Positions 55,121-64,000 of a DNA stretch of 64,000 nucleotides are shown one piece after another; the stretch's first letter is position 1; each line of letters opens with the position of its first letter. The notes under the pieces are model-generated. The model did not search any database and was not told the origin of the DNA. It saw only the letters and a program-made list of their open reading frames with translations. The DNA is from Monocercomonoides exilis. Taxonomy: Eukaryota; Preaxostyla; Oxymonadida; Polymastigidae. A program made the position numbers and the translations under genes. The stretch covers positions 1-64,000 of the forward strand of contig LSRY02000043.1 in assembly GCA_001643675.2 (NCBI GenBank), read 5' to 3'.

Positions 55121-56320
55121 CACCAAAAATAATTCTAATTCGAAAAAAAATAATTCAAATTCGAAAAAGAATAATTCAATTTCGTAATTAATATTTCTAT
55201 TTCGAAAATTAATAATTCGAATTCGGAATTAATAATTCAAAATCGAAAATTAATAATTCGAATTCGGAAATTAATAATTCAATTTCGTAATTTATTAATT
55301 CGATTTCGAAAAAGAATAATTCAATTTCGAAACGACAATTTTTTGATTTGTGGAATTATTAACTTACGTTTTGCTGTCAAAATACTCTTTATTTTTATCT
55401 CGTGAGGACACTTTGTTTATGAATATTTAAAAAATTATGTATTTTCTTCAAATAATTTTCATTCATTTTGAATGAAGATTTACAGATATCGCATAAAATA
55501 CCGGACATCGCACAAAATACCGGAAAAGAACAATTTCACAATAACCACCAGAGATATTATTCTGTTTTTTTTTCATTAAATGTCTTATTAATTCAAATTC
55601 GTTTGCCATTCAAAACTTTCAAAATAGAATCATTTGTGCTCAGAAATATCAATTTTTGAAATTTCTGAGAAATAGGATTTTGAGTTTCTTCGAGATTTCG
55701 ATGTATATTTTTTCTGAGCACAAATGAAGCTATTTTGAAAGACTTGAATGTCACATGAGTTAGCATTGTTAAGATATACTTTGAGGAAAATTGTCAGAAT
55801 TATTCCTCTTGCAGTTATTGTGAAATCGATCTTGTCCGGTATTTTGTGCGATGTCCGGTATTTTGTGCGATATCTGTATTGACTGAAGTTAATTTGAAAA
55901 GGAAAGAAACACATTTTCATGTTTAAAACCGATATTATTCAAAAATTTGCCAATGAAACAATCACATTATTGTGAAAAAATAATTCAACAATCGTGAATA
56001 AATTCTTTTAAATTTTATTTGGTTATTCAATAGAATGAATTTTTATTAAATTATTATAATTTGAGTGATGATTTTCGAAAATGAAAAAAATTTTTTAAAA
56101 AAATTGATTTATTGATTGTTGCAATTAAAAAAACAGTTTTTTATGAGCAATAAAATTTGATTGGTTAAAAAATAACTTGAACTTTTCTGAAATCCATTCT
56201 CGAGAAAAATTTAAAATTTTAGTTAATAATGAATTTCGAAATTGAAATAATCATTTTCGAAATTGAATTATTAATTCCGAATTTGAATTATTTTTTTTCG
56301 AAATTGAATTATTTTTGGTG
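55121..56320. mobile_element. TA-flanked MITE with AATAATTCnnnTTCG repeats, hosting a second MITE
   Basis: The left end CACCAAAAATAATTC at 55121 pairs with GAATTATTTTTGGTG ending at 56320. TA flanks both sides (55119-55120 and 56321-56322). Inside each end are tandem units of about 15-18 bp with the words AATAATTC and TTCG (AATTCGAATTCGG, AATAATTCAATTTCG), inverted in the right half. No open frame. The element of 55483-55876 is inserted in it with its own TA duplication. After removing the insert the host element is about 800 bp. Confidence 0.8.
55483..55876. mobile_element. Long-arm foldback MITE, TA target site (family 1, copy 2)
   Basis: A 394-bp relative of 42890-43288 with TA at 55481-55482 and 55877-55878. 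It begins CAGATATCGCATAAAATACC and ends with GCGATATCTG. Both copies share the words 'ACATCGCA.AAAATACCGG', 'TTCACAATAACC', 'ATTTGTGCTCAG' and 'CTGAGCACAAATGA'. Here the first terminal block is duplicated (two successive 'CGCA.AAAATACCGG' units in each arm), a small rearrangement absent from copy 1. Confidence 0.85.
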
Positions 56321-56417
56321 TATCAAAATGAAAAAATACATCAAATATTCCTAAATCAATACAAAAAAATTGTAAAAAAAGGTATGTTTAAATAGATATA
56401 AAAAAATCTCTTCTTTT

Positions 56418-56499
56418 GACAAGGTGGCCGAGTGGTTAAGGCGTTAGCCTGCTAAGTTAATTCCCTTTGGGAGCATGGGTTCAAATCCCATCCTTGTCG
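56418..56499 (+). tRNA. tRNA-Ser (anticodon GCT)
   Basis: Complete class II cloverleaf of 82 nt. The acceptor stem GACAAGG/CCTTGTC is followed by discriminator G. The D-arm region is GGCCGAGTGGTTAAGGC. The anticodon arm TTAGC-CTGCTAA-GTTAA has anticodon GCT with one G-T pair. The variable arm TCCC-TTT-GGGA is long, as expected for serine tRNAs, and the T arm is ATGGG-TTCAAAT-CCCAT. No intron and no encoded CCA. A T-run (TTCTTTTTG) follows directly and should serve as the RNA polymerase III terminator. Internal A and B boxes are intact (TGGCCGAGTGG, GGTTCAAATCC). Confidence 0.97.
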
Positions 56500-56809
56500 T
56501 TCTTTTTGATTTTTAATATGTTCATTTTATGTTTTAAATGAATGTTTTTTCTTTATTTAGCTTTGTTTTAAAGGAAGAGAATGATATTTTTTATGAAAAA
56601 TTGAAAAGCAAAAGTTACATAATACTCCAATCAATATTTTAACTTAAAATTAATAAAAAATACAACATATAAAAAGGAAGTGAAAATGAAATGATTCATA
56701 AGATGTGTAATATTCATTAAAACACTTAAATATTTTGTGTAGTGGAATATTATTTATAACTTCAGAACAAAACCAAAGTTATATGGAATAATTTATGTTA
56801 AGTTCTTTG
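56500..56809. other. Intergenic, no gene seen beyond the tRNA terminator
   Basis: AT-rich spacer between the tRNA and the 3' end of the GTPase gene. The first bases hold the T-run terminator of the tRNA. Nothing else is recognised. Confidence 0.5.
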
Positions 56810-57820
56810 TTATGTTTTTTTCTTTTTATTTTTCTTTTCAACCTCGTCAATCTTTTCAACAAGCCATTTAAAAGCTTCCTGTATTCCTAAAATAATAATA
56901 ATAATTGAAAGAAAAATGGAAAAATATTTTTTGTAAATCAACATTTCACTTTATTCATGTAAAATATCCTTTAAATACCATCTCCCCGTAAAGCAGAAAC
57001 TCGAAGCAATCTGAAAGGCCTTGAAACTCCCCATTCCGCTGGTTGACAATCTAACGCTGAAGTGACTACATCAAGTGTCTGACAATCTGGAAGATCACTC
57101 TGATGTTTGATGAAAAACAAGAAAAATTTTGTTAAGAGAGAAAAGTCAGTTTGAATCTCAGATGTGTACTTTCAAAATTAATATATGCACACTTTGTTTA
57201 CGCAACACAAAATTGGAATTGAACTGAGTTCAGGTTCTCTAAGTAATTTTTGAAGTCTGTAAAAACAAAACCAATACAAATAACATCAAATTTTAATAAC
57301 TTATCACCAAAAACAAAGTGATGCTAAACTCTTCTTTTGCTTCAGTAAATTTAGATTCATCGGCTCCATCAACAACAAATATACATGCAGAAGCGTCATC
57401 AAAATGTGTACTCCAAAGTTCTCTAATAATCTAAATTTTGTTATCAAAATTAAGTAAGCAAAGAAAAAACTTATCAATACCTTCTGACCTCCCATATCAA
57501 CGATTTCCGCATCATGACCAAAAAGTATCATTCGTTCTTCAATCGACAAATAGTTGGAAAATACTTTTAATAATCACAACAAACCAATGTTTTGCCCCAG
57601 CGTTGGGGGAATGTTTCCAACATTATATTTCTTTCCACTGATTATTTCGGAAATTTTCAATAAAGTTGTTGTTTTCCCTATTAAAAACAGTTAAGTGAAA
57701 AAATCCCATCAATTCCATGAAAAAAGTATTATTTTATAAACGAAAAGCTTAAAAAGTACCAGAATTGTTCAGTCCGAGAAGGAGAATTTTTATTTCTTTC
57801 TTGGAACTGCCACAACCCAT
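56810..57820 (-). CDS. ARF-like small GTPase (195 aa), seven exons
   Basis: Exons: 57820-57760, 57677-57585, 57536-57481, 57430-57315, 57256-57193, 57099-56979 and 56886-56810, total 588 nt. The product has the ARF-family layout: N-terminal MGCGSSKK (Gly2 and Cys3 suggest myristoyl and palmitoyl anchors), P-loop GLNNSGKTT (16-24), switch I PTLGQNI, switch II DMGGQK (65-70), NKSD (129-132) in place of NKQD, and a SAL element near the C-terminus. The residue before DMGGQ is Val, whereas ARF proteins usually have Trp. From PT to GGQ there are 25 residues, exactly as in ARF1, which decided the second intron's acceptor. Likely role: membrane-bound GTP switch in trafficking or ciliary transport. 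Subfamily undecided. Divergent from the small heat-shock gene. Confidence 0.87.
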
Positions 57821-58135
57821 TTAATTTTATTAAGGGTTACTGTTAATGTTTCAAGAATCTTATTTAACCTTTCTATGTTTTTTATTGAACAAAGTTAAAA
57901 GGTTCAGATTTACGCCATCATATTCAAAAAGTAGCTTATTGAAAGTGAATGCGGTTTCATTATTTTTACAGTTTCATATGATGAATTTAAAGAAAATATG
58001 CATGCAACCATTAAGTAATTTGTCTTTTGATCTTTATAAATGTATATAAATACTAACTTCCATCAAATTTTCAGGCATTTATAAAAACCAATCTTATTGA
58101 ACTTTTTATTGTGTAACAATTACAATTTTACAAAA
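57821..58135. other. Divergent promoter region, no gene seen
   Basis: 315 bp between two divergent start codons. An open + frame begins at TTG 58097 and is in phase with the heat-shock gene but lacks an ATG, so the region is taken as 5'UTR and promoter. No heat-shock element array could be identified with confidence. Confidence 0.45.
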
Positions 58136-58768
58136 ATGGCTTTGTGGAATTTACGTCATGATTTAAACTCTCTCTTTTCTTCACCATTTGTATTTGATGA
58201 TCCATGGGAAGGATATAACGAACTGAGGCGTAGAACTCTTGATTTGTTTGATACGCACGTTCCTTATCTTGAAGATGGATCCAAAGGAGATTCAGATGGA
58301 GAAGGAGAAGGCAATAATAAAAAGGGAAGGAAAGCTCATTCGTCAACGAATCAAACAGCAATCACAAAAAAGAACTCCGATTCTGCAATAACAAAAATGC
58401 AACAACCATCATTTTGGATGCCTCGATGCGATGTTAAGGAGACAGACAATGAAGTTATAATTTCAGCAGAACTGCCTGGATTGAAAAAAGAAGATATGAA
58501 AATCGAATTTGACGAAGGAAATAACACATTGATTTTATCTGGAGATAGAAAACAAGAGAAAAGCGAAGACAAAAAAACTAAGCACGGGAGATATTATTAC
58601 TCCGAAAGGAGTTATGGATCCTTCAAGAGATCATTTAGACTTCCAGAAGAATGCGCGAGCAAAATATCAGAATGCAGTGCAAAAACAAGTGATGGAATAC
58701 TTGAAATTCATTGTCCAAAAGATGAAAAGAAAGCTGAAAGCAAAAGGAAACAAATATCAATTGAATAA
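58136..58768 (+). CDS. Small heat-shock protein (Hsp20/alpha-crystallin), 210 aa
   Basis: Intronless. ATG 58136 was chosen (ACAAAAATGGC context) over an upstream TTG. The N-terminal arm of about 95 residues has aromatic-rich 'SLFSSPFVFDDPWEGY' and an acidic/Gly/Lys insert. The alpha-crystallin domain spans about 95-190 with 'DVKETDNEVIISAELPGLKK', 'LILSGDRKQE', 'YSERSYGSFKRSFRLPEE' and the terminal 'DGILEIHCPK' (the A-x-x-x-n-G-I-L motif). A short basic tail follows, with ISIE as an I-x-I-like C-terminal anchor. The protein should act as an ATP-independent holdase forming oligomers, probably cytosolic as no targeting peptide is seen. Layout is like class I sHSPs of protists and plants. Confidence 0.93.
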   Translation: MALWNLRHDLNSLFSSPFVFDDPWEGYNELRRRTLDLFDTHVPYLEDGSKGDSDGEGEGNNKKGRKAHSSTNQTAITKKNSDSAITKMQQPSFWMPRCDVKETDNEVIISAELPGLKKEDMKIEFDEGNNTLILSGDRKQEKSEDKKTKHGRYYYSERSYGSFKRSFRLPEECASKISECSAKTSDGILEIHCPKDEKKAESKRKQISIE

Positions 58769-59603
58769 TGTGATGAAATTTCTGAATGTTTTTTATTTGT
58801 TTAAGTATTACAATTTATTGTTTTTACTTTTTTTTAAACATTTTCGTTACATATTTTGTAAAATTTTGTATTTTTTATAGCACTTGTTGTTCTATTTCTT
58901 TTCAACCATTCAAAATTGAATCAATATGTCTTTGATTTTATTTTTAATTAAAATAAGAAAAAAAATTTAAGTATATACCAAAGAAAAAGTTGAAAAATGC
59001 ATTTTTTGTTTCGATGAAAAGGAAGAGGAGTTTGTTATCTTTCATTGAATCAGATGATAAAAACAAACAAAGCGCAATTTGCAGTTTCTATAACAAAAAA
59101 CTTAAAAATGAATGAATCAATCAATCAAAAAAAAAAAGTAAATGAAATAAAAATTGTATTTACAACAAATAAGAATATATTTGATAAAAAATATTCCTTT
59201 TAATTCCTCACATTTGCAAATTTCAACAACGAACGAAATGTGCTTATCTTGAAGGACGAAGAGAAAAACTTTTCATTTTTAATTTGTTATTAAAGCTTTT
59301 TGAATAATAGGTTCAACAACAAATTAAAAATGAAAACAAAAATTGCAAATTAATGTTAAAAGTTGTAAATGTAATTTGAAGAAAAATTAGTGCTTCAGGA
59401 AAATAATTAAATGCATTATTTTAATGTGTAAGTATCAAAGAGTCGTAAAGAGAACAAAGATATTAATTTTTTCCAATCAATGTTAAAATCTTTCTTTGAT
59501 GTGCAAATAAAATAACAACAATGATTACCAGAGGACAAGTAGTTCTTGATTTAAAATGAAATAAATTAAGTTGCTGTTAAAACCAGAACATAAAGGATTC
59601 ATT
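58769..59603. other. Convergent intergenic region, no gene seen
   Basis: AT-rich spacer between convergent genes with A-runs and no credible frame or repeat element. Confidence 0.55.
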
Positions 59604-60546
59604 TTACTCTGTTTTGTCTTTGTTGGCTTCTTCTGTTGATTCCTGTTGATTTGCTGCAATATCCGAAGAAGGAGAAGCTTCCGCTGATTGGGCAACTTCG
59701 GAAGATGGAGAAGACTCGGGCTGTTGGGTGGTTGAAGAAGATGAATCAGAATGCTTCACTTTGTTAAGAACTTTTGAAACTTGAGGTTCGATGTACTGCT
59801 GATACAATGGTTCAACTTTGGGCCACACTTTTTCCATGAAGATTTGTGCTGTTTTTGTGTGAATGTTGTACTTTATAATTGCAGGTACGATAAGAATTGC
59901 AACGCATGCGGTGAAAGAAAGAAATGCTCCTTTAAATATTTGTGCAAAAATTACACCAAAAATGAGTCCAATTGTTACTAACAATGGAGCATTTGTAGGG
60001 CTTGATAAAATTTTCTTTACTGATTCTTTTTCCGTAACTTTCTTGCAAGAATTTTCACACGCATCAAATGGCTTCATAAAGTAGTCAATTGCTTCGTTAT
60101 CTCTTTTCATCAAAAAAAATTTCATGATAATCAATTAAATAACATTATAAAAATATAACCAAATCAAACCCTCCTTCATTTGGCTGAACCAATTGCAGCT
60201 TCTTGAAGCACACATCGCATAAATAGATCTGAAGGCCAAAAAGGACAAAATATGATATTGTTGTAAGGTCTGTTTTTCTTACAAAACTAAAAATAATTGA
60301 ATCAATGCATATTTCCATATAAAAAAGAATTATTAAATGTTGAAAAAATGTCCAATTAATTATCCGAAAAGATTTCAGAATGACAAACACAAAATCAACA
60401 ATAAACAAAATCCACAGCAAAATGTAGCCAACAATGTTATCCAATCTCAATGAACTATAAATGAAATATGGATAGCCGCTCAATTTGTTTGCAGTTACAA
60501 AGTCTCTAACTTTATCGTGTTTTCCCAAAGTCGCAAATGACTCCAT
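59604..60546 (-). CDS. Multi-span membrane protein, possibly reticulon-like (291 aa)
   Basis: Two exons, 60546-60170 and 60102-59604, joined across a 67-nt intron (GTTTGA..AAAAG), total 876 nt. Without splicing the frame stops a few codons later and a second frame starts, so two genes could be called by mistake. Spans lie near 41-60, 66-85 and 96-113. After a charged linker come two hydrophobic stretches (LLVTIGLIFGVIFAQIF and FLSFTACVAILIVPAII). The segment 'YNIHTKTAQIFMEKVWPKVE' with 'PLYQQYIEPQVSKVLNKVK' strongly recalls the end of reticulon-homology domains, which bend ER membranes. The C-terminal tail is Ser/Glu-rich. The reticulon call rests on pattern only; the first three spans are extra or divergent. 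It is divergent from the next gene with almost no spacer. Confidence 0.62.
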
Positions 60547-60549
60547 TAA

Positions 60550-62114
60550 ATGATCAATTTCGATCCAGAACCTATGTTAAAACATTCCTACAGTACCCAC
60601 AAGTTGTGCTTGTTGATGTTGAATGATGTTTATATTTTTGATATATTTTAACATTTCAAAAGAATTTCAATAAATTTTGAATAAATTTATAGTGAGCCAA
60701 GACGTGTTTATCGTCCAAATTTTTCTCAGACTGCAAAAGCGTTTGAATTTGAAAATTATTAGCATTTTTAGTTATTCTTTTACAGACCTGTCGGAAGACG
60801 GGCTCCAAGAATATGTGTAGGTTTAACAAATAGAGATTCTCCAGAAATTTCTGAGGTTTGGATTTTAAAGTTTTTTTATTGGAAATATTTGCAATATTTT
60901 AAAATTATTTTTCTTTTTTTTTTTAAGATTATGCAACCAGAGCTAACTCAAGAAGTTCATGGAATTGAAGCACCCTTGCATTTGCAAAGGTTCGAGCTTT
61001 CTCAAAGGTACAAACGGGAACAAACTGGAATTAACTCTGCAGCTCTTGGGAAAACAAAACGTCGTCCTTTGACTGAAAAACCAGCTGAAATTGATCCTGA
61101 CGTTGCCCACATATCGCCTGCACATGTTACACAGCTTTCTGTTTGCGCGTATTTCGGGAATTAAACATTTTTAAATTAATAAATTAAAATTTTGATTTTT
61201 CATTAGCCTTTTTTGAGAAGTGACAAAACTTTCAGCCTCAAAAATGCATTTGAAGAACAAAATCAATATATGAATTCACATGTTAACAGACGCGATCCTG
61301 CCATTGCTCCTTCACCCATTACATATGCACCAAGGTTTAAGAATAGAATGACAGAAAAGCTTTTCCATCCAGCTGATTCTGAAGCAACAGTGAAGACATC
61401 ATTTACACTTCAGCGCCCAACAGAAAGCGGATCAGCACCAACCTTATCTCGGTCAATAAATGATTCTTCTATTCAGACGTCGTCTGATGCGTTCTCTTCA
61501 AAAGCAAATGGTTCTTCAAACTCGTTTTCTTTTTCTGCTGCGCCTTTCGACGATCGCACAGTCCTCAGAAGTGTGCTTGTGGCAGGCAAAGAGCGCTCCC
61601 AGAAAGTTGTTTCGCCTGCTGTCGTGACAACCTCCAAGCCGCGGGGCGACAGGGCGCTCGAGCGAGGAAGAGCCTCGTCTGAGCCAAGAAGCACATCATC
61701 GGCTGACTCAGCTCCCTCAGAAACATCTCAAAGAAGGCGCTGGGGCACATCCAGCTCGTCTGCTTCAGCCCTTTCGTCTTCTGTTCTTTTGACTACTCCT
61801 CCTCTTTACTCCTCCTCCTCCTCTTCTTCTTCTTCAGCCACACCTTCTTCACTCACACTCACTCGCACTCGAGAAGTGCCTCATCCACCTCAAATGTGCC
61901 CTCCCACACGCTTCGAGCGGACAGACTATCATTCAACTTACTCGCTCACACAGCCTCCCGAAGGCGCTGCTGCAAGAGGCGTGGGAAAAGACGTGTACCA
62001 AACAACAATGCGCTCCAACTGGACAAGAAATATCGGGGCAGATGAAAAAGAAAAGGAGGTTTGGCTATTGTTTTTTGTTTGTTTCTTTTTTAATGAAGAA
62101 TTCTTTTTTTACTC

Positions 62115-62146
<32 letters not shown>

Positions 62147-62396
62147 GTATTGTTTTTGTGTTCCAATGTTATTTGTTGTCATTCCACAGATTTCTCGCCA
62201 CGAAAATCGGCTGAATCGGCGGAGGATGAACGAAGAGCGGGTGCTGTCGATGCATCAGCAGGAGGAAGCGAAGGGCGAGCAGCACCGAGACGCCCACCTG
62301 CGGAGATTCACAGAGCTGCAGAACCAGTACGAGATGCACGCGGCTGAGGCGGACCATCGGGTGGAGGCGGTGATGCGCGACAGGCAGTTGATGTAG
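60550..62396 (+). CDS. Ser-rich basic protein with C-terminal coiled coil (481 aa), unknown
   Basis: Six exons: 60550-60605, 60693-60740, 60786-60855, 60928-61140, 61207-62058 and 62190-62396, total 1446 nt. Donors are GTGCTT, GTTTGA, GTTTGG, GTTTGC and GTTTGG. Readable junction products include 'EPRRVYRPNFSQTAKAPVGR' and 'VTQLSPFLRSDKTFSLKNAF'. The middle is Ser/Thr/Arg-rich and low in complexity (61390-61860, GC-rich). The last exon is a charged coiled coil (MHQQEEAKGEQHRDAHLRRF). The last intron contains a 29-base A run. The organisation resembles the genes at 48623 and 52449, pointing to a shared class of cytoskeletal or basal-body-associated proteins, which is inference only. The start is uncertain; ATG 60574 in the same frame is an alternative. 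Confidence 0.68.
62115..62143. repeat. Poly(A) run within an intron
   Basis: An uninterrupted run of 29 A residues inside the last intron (62059-62189) of the preceding gene. Length may be affected by sequencing or assembly. Confidence 0.9.
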
Positions 62397-62767
62397 ATGG
62401 TGTTTATGAATAAATTTGTGTTGTGATATTCTTTTGTTTTTATTATTTTAATTTTAAAAAAATAGAAAATCGATTATTTTTCTTCTTTAAACATTTCATC
62501 TATTTTTATTTGTAATTTCCTTTCTGTTTTTTGTTTTAATCAAAATAATAAAATAAAATTCATCCAAAAATTTCCGCACAATACTAAAACCTTAAAAAGA
62601 TTAATATTTTTCTCTCTGCACGGAACAGAAATATCCAAATAGATAGAAAGAGAGAGAGAGAGAAAGAGAAAGAGAAAGAAAGAAAGAAAGAGAAAGAAAA
62701 AAAAAAAAAGAGAAAGAGAGAGAAAGAAAGAGAGAGAAAGAGAGAGAAAGAGAGAGAAAGAAAGAAA

Positions 62768-62827
<60 letters not shown>

Positions 62828-62899
62828 CATTTTAGATATTTATAATATCAATCACACAAGAATTCTAATGAAACAAAAAAACAGTTTTGTTTTGTTGTC
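62397..62899. other. Convergent intergenic region with GA tract
   Basis: Spacer between convergent gene ends. Apart from the purine tract at 62645-62823 no feature is seen; the open frame over the tract is a low-complexity artefact. Confidence 0.6.
62645..62823. repeat. (GA)n/(GAAA)n microsatellite
   Basis: About 180 bp of GA, GAAA and GAGAAA repeats on the + strand, ending in a pure GA run. It is purine-only on one strand, so triplex formation and length variation are likely. Confidence 0.97.
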
Positions 62900-63962
62900 T
62901 CAAAGATCTCTGTCAATTTCTTTCTCAATCGTTGTCTCTCCTCCATGTCCAGGAATTACACGGGTTTTCAAAGGAAGATTATGAAAAAGATAATTTAATG
63001 AGGTCTTTAATTCCGAAGACGATCCTCCCTAAAGCAAAAAAGATGAAACAATTATGAAAATAACATTATTATGTTAAAAGAAAGTCAAAAATTAGAAAAT
63101 CAAGTTTGTTAGAAAGAACCAAATAAATAAGCAATCAAACGGGAAGATCTGTTCGCCCTGTAATTGTCAATTATAATTCAAAAATTGTATATATATTTAC
63201 CAAAATAACACGTGCAGCATACCAACACTGTTAAAAAATCACAAAAATTATCAAATTCGATTAAAGAGAAAAAATCAATTTGGCTAATCAAACCCATTTC
63301 GAAACAAAGTATCTCCAGATGCAAGAGTATCTCCAAAGAGAAAGCAGCATGATCCTTTAATACGAAAAAAAAATTGAATTCTTTGCGTAAATATAGAAAA
63401 ATTACCTTTACTATGACCAGGAGTATGAATTATCTTTCCTTTGATAGATCCAAATGAAATCATATTATCCTTTGAATGTGACTCAACCTATATATGGTTA
63501 TATCAATAAAAGAAAAAATAAAAGAAAAAATTTGATACCTTTGCAATGCTCTTCAATTTTAGTTGTGAATACCCAAACATTTTTCTTTGGTCATTAACTT
63601 TGTAATACAACTCAAAATCATCTGGATGAAGAGATGCACTACAATTGTAAACACGCTGGAGCTCACCACTAGGATCTATATGATCAAAATGTCCATGTGT
63701 GTCTGAAATTATTTATTCATAATAAAAGTCGAAATAACAAAAGTTTCCCGCATACAAAGAACATGTTTGACATTAAGTGATTTTTTGTTAACTTCCTTTA
63801 TTATTTTATCTAAATTATGTGGGAAATGTACAGAGTTCTAAGTTTTAACTATTTACCTATTTTGTTGCTTGGATCAATAATTATTGAATCTCTTGTATTG
63901 GTGTCATACGCAATAATAGTATTTGATTGCAGGTACCCAATGGAAAGCACAATAAATTCCAT
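62900..63962 (-). CDS. Metallo-beta-lactamase-fold hydrolase, glyoxalase-II-like (205 aa), eight exons
   Basis: Exons: 63962-63857, 63809-63756, 63702-63539, 63487-63406, 63354-63294, 63227-63223, 63157-63141 and 63028-62900, total 618 nt. The spliced product has every MBL metal-site motif in order: 'VKHVLYTHGHFDHID' (THxHxDH, His56-His61, joined across an exon border), 'IIHTPGHSKG' (His133), 'GDTLFRNGVGRTDLP' (Asp150) and 'RVIPGHGGETTI' (His191). The length is near the short bacterial-type glyoxalase II/YcbL group. It should hydrolyse a thioester such as S-lactoylglutathione or a related substrate, with two bound metal ions, in the cytosol (no targeting signal). The sixth exon is only 5 nt and the seventh 17 nt; both are required for the conserved GVGRTDLP. 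Substrate not certain. Confidence 0.88.
63223..63227 (-). other. Five-nucleotide microexon
   Basis: TGTTG between acceptor TTTTTTAACAG and donor GTATGC. It completes Gly156, encodes Val157 and starts Gly158. Skipping it would put the rest of the protein out of frame. Confidence 0.8.
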
Positions 63963-64000
63963 CTACAACTTATAAACACACAAAAATTTTCACTTTGATC
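63963..64000. other. Window edge, upstream of the hydrolase start
   Basis: 38 bp of AT-rich 5' flank of the hydrolase gene. Nothing can be said about it. Confidence 0.5.

Noticed and set aside
57537-57584. An ultrashort 21-nt intron (57584-57564) or an in-frame TGA in the ARF-like GTPase gene
   Set aside because: A 48-nt GTTTGT..GAAG intron ending at 57537 is also in phase and gives exactly the 25-residue PT-to-GGQ spacing seen in ARF proteins, whereas the 21-nt version inserts nine extra residues.
59604-60546. Two separate overlapping-orientation membrane protein genes (59604-60134 and 60145-60546)
   Set aside because: A 67-nt GTTTGA..AAAAG intron joins them in frame, and the second frame's apparent start (IIMKFFLMKR) lies inside that intron.

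Overview
The window is the left end of a eukaryotic chromosome. It opens with about 2.7 kb of CCCTAA telomere repeat and continues into AT-rich DNA whose genes carry many short spliceosomal introns. The gene content (very large secreted right-handed beta-helix proteins with one membrane span and a degenerate kinase tail, together with intron-rich housekeeping genes) suggests an anaerobic excavate protist of the oxymonad type (Monocercomonoides or Blattamonas-like). That assignment rests on family knowledge and was not searched.

Region by region: 1-2703 telomere with sporadic variant units; about 2955-3990 the 3' part of a 28S rRNA gene on the minus strand, broken off upstream; 4-39 kb a subtelomeric accessory zone. 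The accessory zone holds one intact 2614-residue beta-helix/pseudokinase receptor (6108-13952), a close relative interrupted by three in-frame stops (31888-39042), a decayed GC-richer coding block (about 15.1-18.5 kb), two decayed tandem paralogues of an unknown helical family (21.4-22.5 and 27.5-28.9 kb), one intact secretory-pathway glycosyltransferase (22748-23635), and assorted microsatellites. 39-43.4 kb is a gene-free island of nested foldback/MITE-like elements.

From 43.6 kb on the sequence becomes gene-dense and ordinary: a choline-transporter-like protein, a five-span membrane protein, three low-complexity Ser-rich proteins with charged helices, a longin-type vesicle-coat small subunit, tRNA-Ser(GCT), an ARF-like GTPase, a small heat-shock protein, a reticulon-like membrane protein and a glyoxalase-II-like metallo-beta-lactamase-fold hydrolase. 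A nested pair of TA-flanked MITEs sits at 55.1-56.3 kb.

Exon structures were rebuilt by hand from GT..AG borders, reading frame and family motifs. In each complete model the exon lengths sum to a multiple of three. Donor sites are very often GTTTG or GTATG. The most striking items are a 5-nt microexon in the hydrolase gene, the 7.1-kb single frame broken only by stop codons, and the nested TA-target MITEs. The genes show no operon-like functional grouping. The clear organisation is a decaying, mobile-element-rich, surface-protein subtelomere passing into a compact housekeeping interior.
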